From contig NW_024609958.1 in assembly GCF_016920785.2 (NCBI RefSeq), positions 1,612,001 to 1,676,000 on the forward strand: 64,000 nt of DNA, read 5' to 3'. Source of the stretch: Ixodes scapularis. Taxonomy: Eukaryota; Arthropoda; Arachnida; Ixodida; Ixodidae. This document shows, one piece after another, positions 1-10,351 of the stretch (position 1 is its first letter; each line of letters opens with the position of its first letter). Below the pieces are notes generated by a model. It saw only the letters and a program-made list of their open reading frames with translations. It was not told the DNA's origin and searched no databases. The position numbers and the translations under genes were made by a program.

Positions 1-120
1 CACTTCAATAGTCATGACGATGACGAACCTGGTGTGCCCGCTCCTTCTGTAAGGCACAGCACGCGAATAAGTAGGCAACCCGACAGGCTTACTTATTATC
101 TGGTTGGCAGACCAAGTTGA
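1..120 (+). pseudogene. C-terminal end of a Gypsy-type Pol polyprotein (partial)
   Basis: The first 120 bases read in one open frame from the window edge to a TGA. They encode an acidic stretch followed by a basic tail with the pattern STRISRQPDRLTYY. Tails of the form 'R-x-S/G-R-x-x-x-P-x-R-L' are common at the end of Ty3/Gypsy Pol proteins, just before the polypurine tract and 3' LTR. Only this end is in the window, so intactness of the element cannot be judged. The call is family knowledge applied to a short peptide. Confidence 0.5.
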
Positions 121-168
121 AGTGTTGCTGTTGTACTGCGTAACGTGTGTTTTGGATTAGTGTAGGGA

Positions 169-338
169 AATGTAGTAACTGAATGATTTACCTCCGCTAG
201 GAGGGCGTCGCGTGTTTTGGTCTTTTTCTTTTTTGTCTCACAAATAAACGCCCGAGACAGTTGGAACGCGGGTGCGATCGAAGCCGGGTGTCTGTTGTCT
301 GGATCTCGGTCGACGACCACCGAGGCGAAGTTATAACA
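169..338 (+). repeat. Probable 3' LTR of the same Gypsy-type element
   Basis: Downstream of the Pol-like tail, the purine run GTAGGGAAA is followed by TGTAGTAACTG, a plausible polypurine tract and LTR start. An AATAAA signal lies near 242. The segment closes with GTTATAACA near 338, giving TG..CA ends and a short LTR of about 170 bp. The second LTR is outside the window, so the ends are inferred. Confidence 0.35.
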
Positions 339-1250
339 GGGAAACGAGAGCCAAATGAGTGACCGCATTGTGTCCCCCTCGGTTTTCTCTTTTTCTGTGG
401 CGCCATCTATGTGGAGCACCGCGAACTCTCACTCCGGGTGGGCGACCGATGGCGACCGGCTAAACTGACGGAGATGGTTTCTCGTGGATTTTTAATGAAA
501 GACTGTCGTGCTCTCGGTTTATTTTGCGCACTCTCCCATGGAGTTCCACGCAAATCCGATTAGAATTTTTTTCCTCTCGCCTCAGCGCCATCTGTCGCAA
601 GTCGGGGGTACCCGCAAGAAGACGAGTACACAATCCGACCACGGCGCTGCGGTAGGCTTCTATGGGCCGTTTCCCCACCTGTCTATCTTACACCCTGCTC
701 CGAGGGCGTCCAAGGCGCGCTTCGCGCACCCGCACCCCACCCGCCATCTGTCGGCGCTTGCAGAAGGTGTTTCCTAGCCAATCTCCACTGTCAGTACGGC
801 TGTGGCGCCATCCCGTGGCGACGTTGCCAACTTTGGCTAGTCCAAACCAGTCCAAGGTCAGCCCATGTACCTGGGCAGTAATGCGAAGTCATTAAAGGGA
901 AGCTGAAAATGTTCCCGAAAAAAACGAGTTAGAGGAGAATTCTAGAGTACTTTTATCCGGTGAATTCGAATAGCTCGTTTTCCCCGAAGATGATACTAAA
1001 CACAAGAAAATACGAAAAATCTCTGACTTGTCGTTACGTCATAAATGATCTTTCGGCTTCCAGGGGTTAATCGCTCGTGTAGGCAACGAGTGGAATTGCA
1101 AGCTTGCCATTTATATCCCCCCCCCCCCCCCCCCAGTGATACCAGTCGGGACGTCTTTTTTCGACTTTTCTGAAAATAACGAGAGTGTGCGTGCATAGCT
1201 TTGATAGGCGCTGAAGATGTGCGAGAGCGAAGATTCCGAAAACTCCTTGT

Positions 1251-1285
1251 ATGACGTAACGCTCCGGGAAGGAGCGTTACGTCAT
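1251..1285. other. Perfect 15-bp stem-loop built from CRE-like TTACGTCA motifs (copy A)
   Basis: ATGACGTAACGCTCC, loop GGGAA, then its exact reverse complement. Each arm holds the CRE/ATF-like octamer TGACGTAA / TTACGTCA. A third copy follows at once (1286-1297) and a fourth lies near 1033-1042. The matching hairpin in duplication copy B (52463-52497) differs at one base pair, changed on both arms. See findings. Confidence 0.7.
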
Positions 1286-1459
1286 GCGTTACGTCATTTC
1301 AGAGTACCAGCGGTACTTTGAAACTATTTTGTGCAGCCTCCGTGCATGAAGTTGGAAAAAAAAGAACTCAATATTCTTGATCCTGGCGGCCAAATAAAAA
1401 TGTTTTTAGTGATATACAAAACCGCTTCAGTTTTTTTTTTTTTTTTTTTTTTTACAGCC

Positions 1460-1692
1460 CTAGTTTAGGTGCGCAGGCAGATTACTGAACGTGAAGCTGC
1501 GGGACATAGTTCCATTTGGGGAATCTCTGTCTGTCCTCAACCTGCTGTCCTTGAGGAGCTCCCTCTCTTCGCAGGACGCCGTGCTCCTCTGTCGCGGACG
1601 CCTAGAAAACCTGACGGGCTTCTCGTAAATCGGGCACGCCTTCGGACCGGGTTTAACCGTGATTAACCTTGTCTTTATTTGTGAGGTTCCCA
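1460..1692 (-). other. Candidate terminal exon on minus strand, conserved in both duplication copies (copy A)
   Basis: On the minus strand, an acceptor-like CTTCATTCAG is followed by 2 nt plus 76 open codons and a TAG, then GGCTGT and a run of about 26 A. The peptide is basic and Ser/Arg rich, with patterns KPGPKACPIYEKP and SFTFSNLPAHL. I do not recognise it. Copy B (52666-52898) has the same length, acceptor and stop, with only a handful of substitutions and no frame breaks. The A run right after the stop suggests either a retroposed cDNA end or a low-complexity tract. Confidence 0.35.
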
Positions 1693-2051
1693 CTGAATGA
1701 AGAAATAACGTTTGCGTCTTAAAAATAAAAGGCACGGCAAAAAAAAAAAAGAATAGTAAATTTTTATTTTGTTTGGGTTTAATTTTAAACTTGCATTCTA
1801 CCCACACCAGACTTCCACAAAAATGTAAGGCAGGCGGTCGAAGAAAAAAGTTAAAAAATGTCGAGGAGAAAACGAGAGGTGATTCAATGCCTTTATTTTG
1901 TGGGAGCGTTGCCGAGAAGGAAAGTGAAGGTCGGGTTCCTTTTCCCTGCTCGAGGCCAGGTCTTTATAATCACCTATTAAATTGTTTTGTTTTGTTTGTT
2001 TCCTTTTCATTGGGCAAAGCTTCATTTCAATTTTGATTTGTGACATTATAG

Positions 2052-2162
2052 CCCCATGTACAGCGGCGACATTTTACTTGGAGTCCTAGAAACTGCCAGA
2101 TCGGATGCAATGGCCAGATGGTGCGGTTGCCAGATTCAGTTTGCCCCCACGGTCGCTTTGGG
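2052..2162 (+). CDS. Exon 4 of secreted Cys-rich peptide gene, copy A
   Basis: A 111-nt phase-0 exon bounded by acceptor GACATTATAG and donor GTAAGT. It encodes 37 residues with three cysteines spaced C-x3-C-x11-C inside the core WSPRNCxxGCN...VRLP. The partner exon in copy B (53273-53383) has identical length and borders. Its preceding exons 1-3 would lie left of the window. The protein sequence differs at 19 of 37 positions from copy B, although the adjoining introns are nearly identical. The C-x3-C-x11-C core also occurs in tick evasins, but the flanking spacings do not fit, so no family is assigned. Confidence 0.7.
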
Positions 2163-3581
2163 GTAAGTCACGAGAAAATGTTCTCGCTGCCTTCGCACTC
2201 TTTTTTTTTTTTTTTTTTGCGAATATTAATGACAGTTGCCCTCTTTTATAGATTTTTTAAGATGTTATTTATCATTGAGTTTTGCTTTACAAAAAGCCGG
2301 CCATAATTCTGCTGTTAGCTTATTGGCTTTCTGTTTACTATCTGCAGAGCCAGTTCGCGAACCATTTTTTACATTTGCAACACCATGCGCCATTTCATCG
2401 AATCCCCTGGGAAAGACGTAGTCAGTCACCTTTGTTATATATATATTCATATAATCAGGTGTTTTCCTAAATCCAGTGCACTGAAGCCACATATAGCACG
2501 AAATAGTTTTAACGTGCAACAACTGCACAACATTTTTGACATTTGTTTTATGAAATCCAAAACGCCTCTTATATTCTACCCAACTCCACATTATCACGTC
2601 GACTACTAAAGAGGCTGGAAAGATCAGAAAACTAACGATCCAGCCAAAATTCCCGCAGCGTCCTAGTGTTGCGTTTAGGTAAACAACCATCTTAACGATT
2701 ACTGGTGGACATGGGTGCGGAGGCAATGGCCACGTGCAATACCGTCCGTCTCTCAGACTGCTGATGAGCCAAATTTCTGCTTAATAATTACGACCGGTCA
2801 TCCCAGTTGCTTTGCTGCAAGAATTATTAGGATATCAAAATATAATTGCGAAAGCAGTAACTGCCCCATGTAACGAAGCCGGCGATATCTCACGTCTCTA
2901 GCTGCGAAAAACGACACCTAAATACTCATTGGTTGAGCGAAACGAAACCTAAGCACCCATCGGCTGACCGAAATGGTACATAAAGTCCCATTAACTGCAA
3001 AACGGACGCGCCTCAGAAAAAAAAAAAAAAAAAAAAAAAACACAAAGAAGAGCACAGCAAAGCAGATGCGTCGTCACGGAAGCCGTGGAGACGGCGGGGG
3101 TGCCGCGCCTGCGCAGTGAGGAGCGTGACGTCACTGCCGGAGCGCCGTGTGAAAAAGGAAGACGTGGCGCGCTGCGTGTAAGAATGCTTTCGTATTCCTA
3201 CACGCCAGGAGTGTCAAGTGTCTTCGTTTAATTTCATTACATAATAATATGAGTAGTAAAGGGAATTGCATATTTATCAAGAATAGAAGCAGAAATAAAA
3301 GGAAGGGCATTAGCAGTGGTAGCAACACTAGCCACAGTTGTAACTACGCACTAATATTAATATCTAAAATAACTTGGAACAATAAGGAAAAAACTATACA
3401 AGGACAGAATACATCAAACAAATATTTTTTAGGAATGTGCTGTTCGTGTTCTCTTAAGGTTTTCATTCTTTCTCAAGACCTTACGCTAAACCAACGCGCT
3501 GACCTCCAAATGAACGACATTATGTTGGGACGTTTTTCTTTTTACACAAACATACTGGCCCTTGTGCTATCCTAGTATACC

Positions 3582-4518
3582 TAGGGTGACCACTCGTCCC
3601 GCGACTCGCGGGACAGTCCCGCATTGAGGGCTCGTGTCCCGCGTCCCGCGAGAAATTCCAAAATCTTCTAAATGTCCCGCATTCAAGTGGTAAAATTCAC
3701 TCCGCAACTCGCGTTAATGTGTGTATATTTATTTTACCTTGTTTGTGTATTATTGCATGAAACTTAACCATGCAAGCCCCCCCCCCCCCCCCTTATGTAA
3801 TTCTCTCGCGAGGACCTTTAAGGGTATATGAATAAAGAGTGCTGCCGAGCAACGGGGCACGGGCGATCGCGGAGGTCGCTGGTAATCGTGTGAACCGCGA
3901 TGGTACGCCATTTTCTATCGAAGCATTGCGGGAAGCGACCGTCGTTCTTGCAGGAGATCCGACGCGCATGCTCTGTTGTGCCTCTCCCCTTGGTGGCAAA
4001 TTATTGTAAAACAAAAATTGCTCGCCAAAATAAATATAAAATGTTGTAATTATTTTCAAATCGTATCAATGCGAAAGGGTTGCTGTGAATTTTGTGTTTA
4101 ATGAAGACGGCCACACAAGGCTAAAGGCCTGCAACTCACAACGGTCGAAAAAGAACATAATGTTAAAACAATTTGTGTAGGACCATGTTGATAAAAGTAA
4201 GCGTTGCCAGGAAACAATAACCCGGAAAATATGTACTGTTCCTTATTTCCATTTGATGGATTGAGTTCTGCCACAGCCGATTTTTAGGTTTTCAACTTCG
4301 ACACATTTAATAACCCCATGTTTGGAATAAAGCAATATATCACTGGGAGTGAAAATTGTTTGTACTGAATTGCTGCAATACTATTAGCAGGTGTATAAAC
4401 AGCACAGGTTATTCAATGTGTGAGCAGGACTTCGGTTCATGGCGGGCGTTTTAATAAATTTCCTCCACCCCCTGCCCCATCTGTCCCGCATTTCGCTAGC
4501 AGGAAGGTGGTCACCCTA
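3582..4518. mobile_element. Non-autonomous hAT-like transposon with 8-bp target duplication (only in copy A)
   Basis: The 937-bp element starts TAGGGTGACCAC and ends with the exact inverted copy GTGGTCACCCTA. It is flanked by the 8-bp direct repeat AGTATACC (3574-3581 and 4519-4526). The orthologous position in copy B (54831-54838) holds a single AGTATACC with no insertion, so the ends are exact. TA[A/G]NG-type termini and an 8-bp duplication fit the hAT superfamily. Subterminal TCCCGC motifs repeat several times at the left end. No transposase frame is visible. It lies in intron 4 of the copy A gene. Confidence 0.88.
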
Positions 4519-5819
4519 AGTATACCTGCTTGCAACGCCACTGACCAACAAGCGTCTTTGCCGCTGTGTAAAGTCCATGATACGTGTGAACTTCTTCCAA
4601 CTTCCCCTTCGCCAAACATAATAACGGAGTAGCGGGTATCGTAACGTTGTCGTAGTCGCGGGACTATTTGTAATGAATATATTCCAATGCAGCTCCTATA
4701 GATTGCACACGGGTACTGCGGGAGCAAACGGCTTGGCCTCGTGACAATCAATGCGTGAAGAAGTATTCGGGTCGTGAATAGAGCCAAGTCGCTGCAGCCA
4801 CGGGAACAGCCGAACCCTAACCCTGTCTGCAGCTTAGCACGTGCGATGTGGTTGCCAACCCCAGTGCACGACTGCGATGGACGTTGGGCGGCATATAACC
4901 GGCTCGAGATCATCTGGCTGCCCATTCTGCCTTTAACTTGAGAATGTTAACGCCACTCTTTACTCTGATTGTGTTGAAGCTGCCATTACGAGATATAACT
5001 AGGGTTCCGCGTTTTAGGATGAGTAAAAAAAATCCGAAAAACATTCGCCGGTAAATGTCCCGACAATTCGGATTTATTCCAAAAACTCCGAATTTCAAGG
5101 TCACAGTGACAAAAGAAACAATTAAAAAGACGGAATTTTACCGCTAAACTTTATAAGACCACGAGGTCTGCGGTCTGAGGAGATTTCACTTCAGCTTCCT
5201 TCGAAATTTGGAACTACTAACAAAAAGGGGATAGCTTTTTAGCATGTCCAGGTTCATTGGCGACAACGGGTCATGGTAGCCGGTCATTATTTATTTTGTT
5301 TTTGAATTTTTAAGCTCTACGAGTAAAATAAACCTATCATTAAAAAAAAAACTGGGAATATAACGAGAGTAAACTTCGATAAACTCCGAATCCTTTCCGA
5401 AAAATAAAGTTTGAAAAACACCCTCTATAGTTTCAGGAGAACTAAACTCCGAAAACACGGAATCCTAGGCATAATGTAACCCATGTATCGTAGGTTGCGA
5501 CCGCCATAGAATAATGCAGCGCGATATTTAGTGAAAGCCCAGGAATAGTGGCACGGCACTCGTGATAAAATATTCAAGGGACTAAAAGTTTACCTCTTCG
5601 TTCGGGTAACTAAACGAAATATCCTCCCAAGCACCCAAATTTCATTTCAAAAAAGTACATTTTAGTGCCTGTTTTGGGGTGAATCTTTCATCACGTATTT
5701 TATTATAAAAAAAATACAGTGCAATTGAAAAAAAAAAACTAAAAACGACGATGTGTTTGAGCACTGGTGTGTGCATTTTTATTGTTATAAAACCAGTGTT
5801 GCATTTTCTTTCTTTACAG

Positions 5820-5933
5820 AGGTGCGATGAAAATGCGATGGAAAAACTCAGAAGATGGAGCGACGACATGAAGAGTAAAAAAAAGGTGATTGGGCAAGAT
5901 TGGTGCAGTGGTTGTTATACGGACCTGATTTAA
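5820..5933 (+). CDS. Terminal exon 5 of secreted Cys-rich peptide gene, copy A
   Basis: Acceptor TTTCTTTCTTTACAG opens a phase-0 exon of 37 codons plus TAA. It contains a charged middle (EKLRRWSDDMKSKKK) and a C-terminal WCSGC motif. With exon 4 it contributes three cysteines, so a full copy A protein would have eight if its exons 2-3 resemble those at 42.4-44.1 kb. An AATAAA signal (5933-5938) overlaps the stop codon, so the 3'UTR would be very short. Copy B has a one-base shift in the A run and stops earlier. Confidence 0.7.
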   Translation, partial: RCDENAMEKLRRWSDDMKSKKKVIGQDWCSGCYTDLI

Positions 5934-6432
5934 ATAAAATGTGCCATGTGCCCTTCACCTGAATCTATCATTTATAAAAATGTATATCTCCTTTTTAGTT
6001 CTTCAAGCTGTGATGTTCAGTAACTTCAAGCTGGACTGTATTGCGATAGAAGGGTTCCCTGTTATATCCTTGAAATATTTTTACTAGGGCATATATTTAA
6101 ATCTGTATGAAGATCAAATATGTGAACGGCATCTGTTACTCAGGAATAAAATGGATTTAAAAGTTTCCATGATATTTTAATATCTTCCTGAGCTTAGACG
6201 TTGCCTTACATATGGTTTCAAAAATAAGCGTTCCTGGTTTAAGAAAAGAAGTGAAGACAATTGTTATTTCAACTTACACAGTGTCTACTTTAGAAATTTG
6301 GCACATGGCCTCGGCGCACCAAAAACAAGAAAAAAAAAAAAAGATCAAAAAGTAATATAAAAATTTGGCTCGACGTCCTAGCTTTAAAATTATTCGTTGC
6401 CCTCAATATTTATAAATTTATGTTTGACCACA

Positions 6433-7043
6433 CAACAGTGTCTGAGATAAGGTGATAAGAAATACGCGCTGAAATAAATTTCTGGCATGTATGGAGGGGA
6501 AGGCGTTCGAGTTTTCCGAAACCAATCTTTTTTTGATGAATTCAATTTCCAGCAAACTCAGCGTTCATAATTAGACTGCGATGTGCACGGCATTATGTGG
6601 CTTTTAATGTGCACGTGCCGTGCACGTTTAAAGCAAGAATGTCTGAGATAAGGTGTTACGAAACACGCACTGTATTGCATTTCTGGCATGTATGGAGGGG
6701 AACGGCGTTCGATTTTCCCTAAAACAGTTTTTCTCTGGGCAATTTCATTCCTAGGGTATTCACCTTTCATAATTAGACTGTGATGTGCACTGGATTATGT
6801 GGCTTAGAATGTGCACATGCCGTGCACGTTTTACACAACAATTTCTGAGATAAGGTGTTACGAAACACGCGCTGTATTGTATTTCTTGCATGTCTGGAGG
6901 GGAGAGGCGTTCGATTTTTTCGAAAACAGTTGTTCTCTGAGCAATTTGATTCCTAATTCACCTTTCATAATTAGACTGCGATGTGCGCGGCGATATGCGG
7001 CTTGGAACGTGCACATGCCGTGTGCGTTTTACGCAACAGTTCA
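6433..7043. repeat. Three-unit tandem repeat, period about 202 bp
   Basis: The unit beginning TCTGAGATAAGGTG recurs at 6441, 6642 and 6844. Each contains GGAGGGGA..GGCGTTCGA, CATAATTAGACTG and a GTGCACGTGCCGTGCACGT-like palindromic stretch. Units 2 and 3 are more alike than unit 1. The array ends where the hAT transposase remnant begins, so it may be subterminal sequence of that element. Confidence 0.8.
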
Positions 7044-7059
7044 AGAAGATTTTATGCGA

Positions 7060-7910
7060 AAGAAAGCTGGGTAAAAACATCAAGCTTAATGCGCTTCTTA
7101 TGCAGAAGACCAGCGATATCTGCCGCCCTGGACAAGCAAGAGGCCATAATTGCTTTCCTAGAAGGAATGATGAAAGAAGCACCGACCGAGCAGTTTGCTA
7201 AGATTGGTGGTATCCTACGCGCCATGTAATTGGGAAACACGCGCCCTCTGTTGGAAATCGCGTTGAGGGTGTTCTCAGTGCTTGAGGACTCAAACACATA
7301 CCTGCAAGGACGTTCGTCGACAGTTCAGAGAATGCTCCAGGTGCTGGAGTCTGCCAAGCGCCAGTTGCGCCATCTTCGGGCTGAAGAAATGTTCGATGGC
7401 CTGCTTGAACAGGTTGCCAAAGCTGCTGAGAATGGCAGTGTACATGCAGATGAACCCTCAAGATCCAGACGGCGCCCCGCCAGCTACGAGAAAGGGAGCA
7501 CCAGTGATCTTCCAGTTGAATTGAAAACCTATTTTTGGCGTGTAATTTTTCCATAGTTGATGCAGCACTGTCGGGCATTGAGAGACGCTTCAATCCCGAC
7601 TCGGAAGGAATTCGGAACATGCATGAGTAGACACGCCAGTACTTCAAGGATGTAGAGAGTGTTCTCAGGGTAATCCTGGTAATGCCAGTCTCCTCCAGTG
7701 AGGTGGAACGATCGTTCAGTGCCATGGGAAGGTAAAAAACATGGCTGCGGAGTACCATGGGTGAAACAGGCCTAAGCTGCATGGCGCTGGCACATCTTCA
7801 TCGAAACGTTGTAGACCACACGAAGTTGTCGCAGCTGATGGGCAGTTTTGTCAGCGCATGCAAGAACCGCGCTCTCGTTCTTGGACCCCCTCTAAGGTTA
7901 TAAACTAGGA
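7060..7910 (+). pseudogene. Degenerate hAT-family transposase (C-terminal half)
   Basis: A broken reading frame contains the hAT C-terminal dimerisation signature VSSSEVERSFSAMGR followed by KTWLRSTMGETGLS and ALAHLHRN near 7680-7805. Upstream blocks include a leucine-rich stretch around 7250-7450 and IERRFNPDSEG near 7575. Stops interrupt it near 7227, 7553, 7627 and 7733. The ER-F-S pattern is diagnostic of hAT and ZMYM1-like transposases. It is inactive. Confidence 0.75.
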
Positions 7911-7984
7911 AACTGAGGGACCTATTACGAATCCGTAATTCAGAGTATACAGGGTTGCCATTACACGTGTTAATCGCAAGCAAT

Positions 7985-9037
7985 AATAGACAGTTTTAGT
8001 ACAGCGTTGCAGGACCTTACGTACGAAATACGCCATAGTGTGGCGTACGCTAAAAATGACCTGCTCGGACCGAATTTAGTTGTGCGTTACGTTTCTGAGT
8101 GAACACCGCGCATGATCTTGGTTAAATTTGCTAGATCCGTAGAATTGCGCGTGCTTATAGCGCAACCATGCTCCTGGAAAGAAATATTGGAAATGAATAC
8201 GCGTCCAATCATTTTATTTCAAATTAAACCAAGCCACAGCTGCCTCGTCAAGCGCGCTTTTCTGCGGGGTACAGAGGCTACGAGTACGAGTGCGTAGCCA
8301 AATTCGATCATGGAGCCTCCGTCACTCGTCCCGTGGAAATGGCACCTTTTATCAATGCTATCGCGGAATGAAATTCATGACCCTGATGTCCAGTGCATAG
8401 CGAGAACTTCGGCGATTTCTTTTAGAGTTGTTCGTACGTCGGTGATGAACTGTGGGAATAGGCTTAAGTGCAGTTTATACTCCGACGTTGAGCGCAGTCA
8501 ACGCAGCTTAGCGCAGAACGCGCGCCTTTCATTGGCCGGCAACAGGAACTTGATATCTGCGACCAATCAGTGTGTGTGCGCGCTGCGCTACGCCGCGCCC
8601 GTCGACGTTACGTTGGAGTATAAACCTACCTTTAGTGTTGAGCAGATCGCAGCGTGGACGCACAATCCGAGCGGCGAACATTTTCAGTGTGTACTCCTTC
8701 AGCTGCACGGCGATCTGATTCGACCGCTGGAGGTCCCAGAAAGAATCGCCGAGCCGAACACCGCGCAATTTCACTCCACACAGAACTTCGAAAACACCAC
8801 GTCGCCCTTGCTGCGCCAGTCGAGGCAACTGCCATCTTGAAACTGGCGCTCTCGTTGGGTCCGAGATCGCTGGAGAGCGTCCCGCAAGGCCCGCTAGCCA
8901 GCAACGCAAAATCCCCATCGTTGCGTGCGTACGCAATACGTTAGCCCTTTTATTGCGTTCTGGGCTTGCGCACTTACGACCCTCAAATTCCTTGCGTACG
9001 CAAAGCTATAGCGTACGGTCCACTAAAACTGTCTTAA
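7985..9037. mobile_element. MITE-like element with short terminal inverted repeats
   Basis: The left end reads GACAGTTTTAGT and the right end ACTAAAACTGTC. Inside both ends are palindrome-rich TTACGTACG / GCGTACGC motifs. About 1.05 kb of GC-rich sequence separates them. The long open frames in this interval (8310-8944) overlap on both strands and have no recognisable domain. Target-site duplication is unclear. Confidence 0.5.
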
Positions 9038-9505
9038 AACAAGAACATATCTGTTCACGCACTGCTGTTTTGTGATGATTGTGTTGTTTTGTTTTGCATA
9101 CAGTTTTAATTTAGAGTGAAATCGTGCCACTCCTCTTGCGTTTAATTTCTTGCTGCCAAAAGACTGTATGGCCCTGCCATGCACTTCTGCCTGTGGCCAT
9201 GCCACCTGAGACATTTCTGACAGTTCTGTCTCAAATAAAGGTATAAACAAGCAACATTTGACAGACAAGTTTCTCTGCTTTGTAACACGGTTTTTGGACG
9301 TTTGCCTTGTTTCTGGTGTGTAGACGTCAACGTTTTTTTTTCTTAACATAATTTGAGCTCCTAACGTTTTTCGAGCTAATTAATTCCCGTTGCGCACTGT
9401 GAATCGTTAACAATATTATATTAATGCTAGACGTGAACATCTGTGCATGTTTTTTGTTTGTTTTATTGTACAGTTTTGATTTGTGTGTAAAATAAAATTC
9501 ATATT

Positions 9506-9937
9506 TTAAATAATCAAGATGGCTGCCATGGCAAAGTTCGTGACCCCCCCTGATATTTTCCTAGATTTACGCCACTGCTCAGCTGAACACCCGTTATGGC
9601 GGGCAACACGTTCATAGTGTTGTAGCCAATGCTCGATGTCCTCGCGTATCTTCCCGTGGAAAGACGTCGGAGTCCGGGATGCGACGTGCAGGTATAGGAC
9701 GGCGGCGGCGGCCGGGGTCTCCAACGACTGGTTGTCCATCTTTGGTCTCGTTGGCTGCTTGGTCTTGGATGGCAAAAGTCTGAATTCCGGGGTAGGACTT
9801 GGGAGACGGCTTCCTCGGGTCCTGGTAGTCCTTGCGGATGATCCCCTTGAACCGGGGATTGGGCTTGCGCTGCGAAGAGTAGGAGGGGTACGCTTCATGG
9901 GATGCGGTGCCCCGCACCTCCACCAAAATGTCACCAA
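9506..9937 (-). pseudogene. Truncated Gag of a Gypsy-type retrotransposon
   Basis: On the minus strand, beside a primer-binding-like TGGTGACATTTTGGTGG (9921-9937), the frame includes SFHGKIREDIEHWLQHYE and then ERVARHNGCSAEQW. This resembles the start of tick Ty3/Gypsy Gag capsid-like domains. It breaks off near 9540, where unrelated sequence begins. Overlapping frames show indels upstream. No downstream Pol is attached. Confidence 0.55.
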
Positions 9938-10260
9938 TTATCTATGATAAGGTGACGAACGAATAGAAACCAAACGTTTAATCTCGCGCACTTTCCCGAC
10001 AACAAAAATGCAAAGAGGTTGCGACGCAGGCGTCGAAGCTCGGCGGAGTAGCACGTGCGATCGAGCGCGAGAGCGAGACTAATCCTGGATCACCACGCGG
10101 TGCATCTTTTGTACACGGGTGGGTTTCTGGAACATTTGGCATAGAGCGTTCGTTGCCTACAGAATTCGTACCTCGATCAGAAGACAAGGTTCGGGAACTT
10201 ACGAGATCGCTAAATTGAAAGAATAAATGAAAGAAGCGTTCATTTTCAAGAATCAAACCT
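9938..10260 (-). repeat. Probable LTR and leader of the Gag remnant
   Basis: On the minus strand this stretch ends TTATCATAGATAAT just before the primer-binding-like TGGTGACATTTTGG. It contains ATTAAACG about 30 bases before that end. This is the expected R-U5/PBS order for a 5' LTR. The outer border is not clear and may lie at or beyond the tRNA-like sequence. Confidence 0.35.
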
Positions 10261-10263
10261 AGG

Positions 10264-10351
10264 GCCTCCGAGCGAAAGTTGGTAGAGCGAAAGTTGGTAG
10301 AGCGCTCCACTTGTAATGGAGAGGTCCTGGGTTCGATACCCGGACCAGGCG
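10264..10351 (+). pseudogene. Damaged tRNA-Thr(TGT)-like sequence
   Basis: An anticodon arm CTCCA-CTTGTAA-TGGAG (10305-10321) presents TGT. It is followed by a T arm, CTGGG-TTCGATA-CCCGG, containing a B box (GGTTCGATACC), then a T run near 10354 that could stop RNA polymerase III. The 5' half holds a tandem duplication of GCGAAAGTTGGTAGA, and the acceptor stem pairs at only about four positions. It reads as a tRNA pseudogene or tRNA-derived repeat. Confidence 0.6.

Larger units (their letters stand above)
724..6398 (+). repeat. Segmental duplication, copy A (partner at 50451-57419)
   Basis: From the GC-rich stretch near 724 to about 6398 the sequence aligns collinearly and in the same orientation with 50451-57419. 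Shared landmarks in order are: a GCGCTTGCAGAAGG block, a CRE-like hairpin (1251-1285), a minus-strand open exon (1460-1692), a Cys-rich exon (2052-2162), and the terminal exon (5820-5933). By eye the intronic parts are roughly 90-95% identical. Copy A carries a 937-bp hAT-like insertion that copy B lacks. It lacks the two insertions found in copy B. The copies are about 50-51 kb apart. Confidence 0.9.

Noticed and set aside
3793..4059. 88-codon minus frame inside the hAT-like insertion
   Set aside because: No transposase motif; the element looks non-autonomous.
2052..5933. Assignment of the secreted peptide to the evasins
   Set aside because: Only the C-x3-C-x11-C core fits; the first spacing is 20 and the later C-x4-C-x4-C pattern is absent.
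6433..7043. CRISPR-like array
   Set aside because: The units are contiguous 200-bp tandem repeats without short repeats and unique spacers, and the genome is eukaryotic.
8310..8944. Long open frames on both strands (up to 176 codons)
   Set aside because: They overlap on opposite strands inside a GC-rich MITE-like element and show no domain or splice support.
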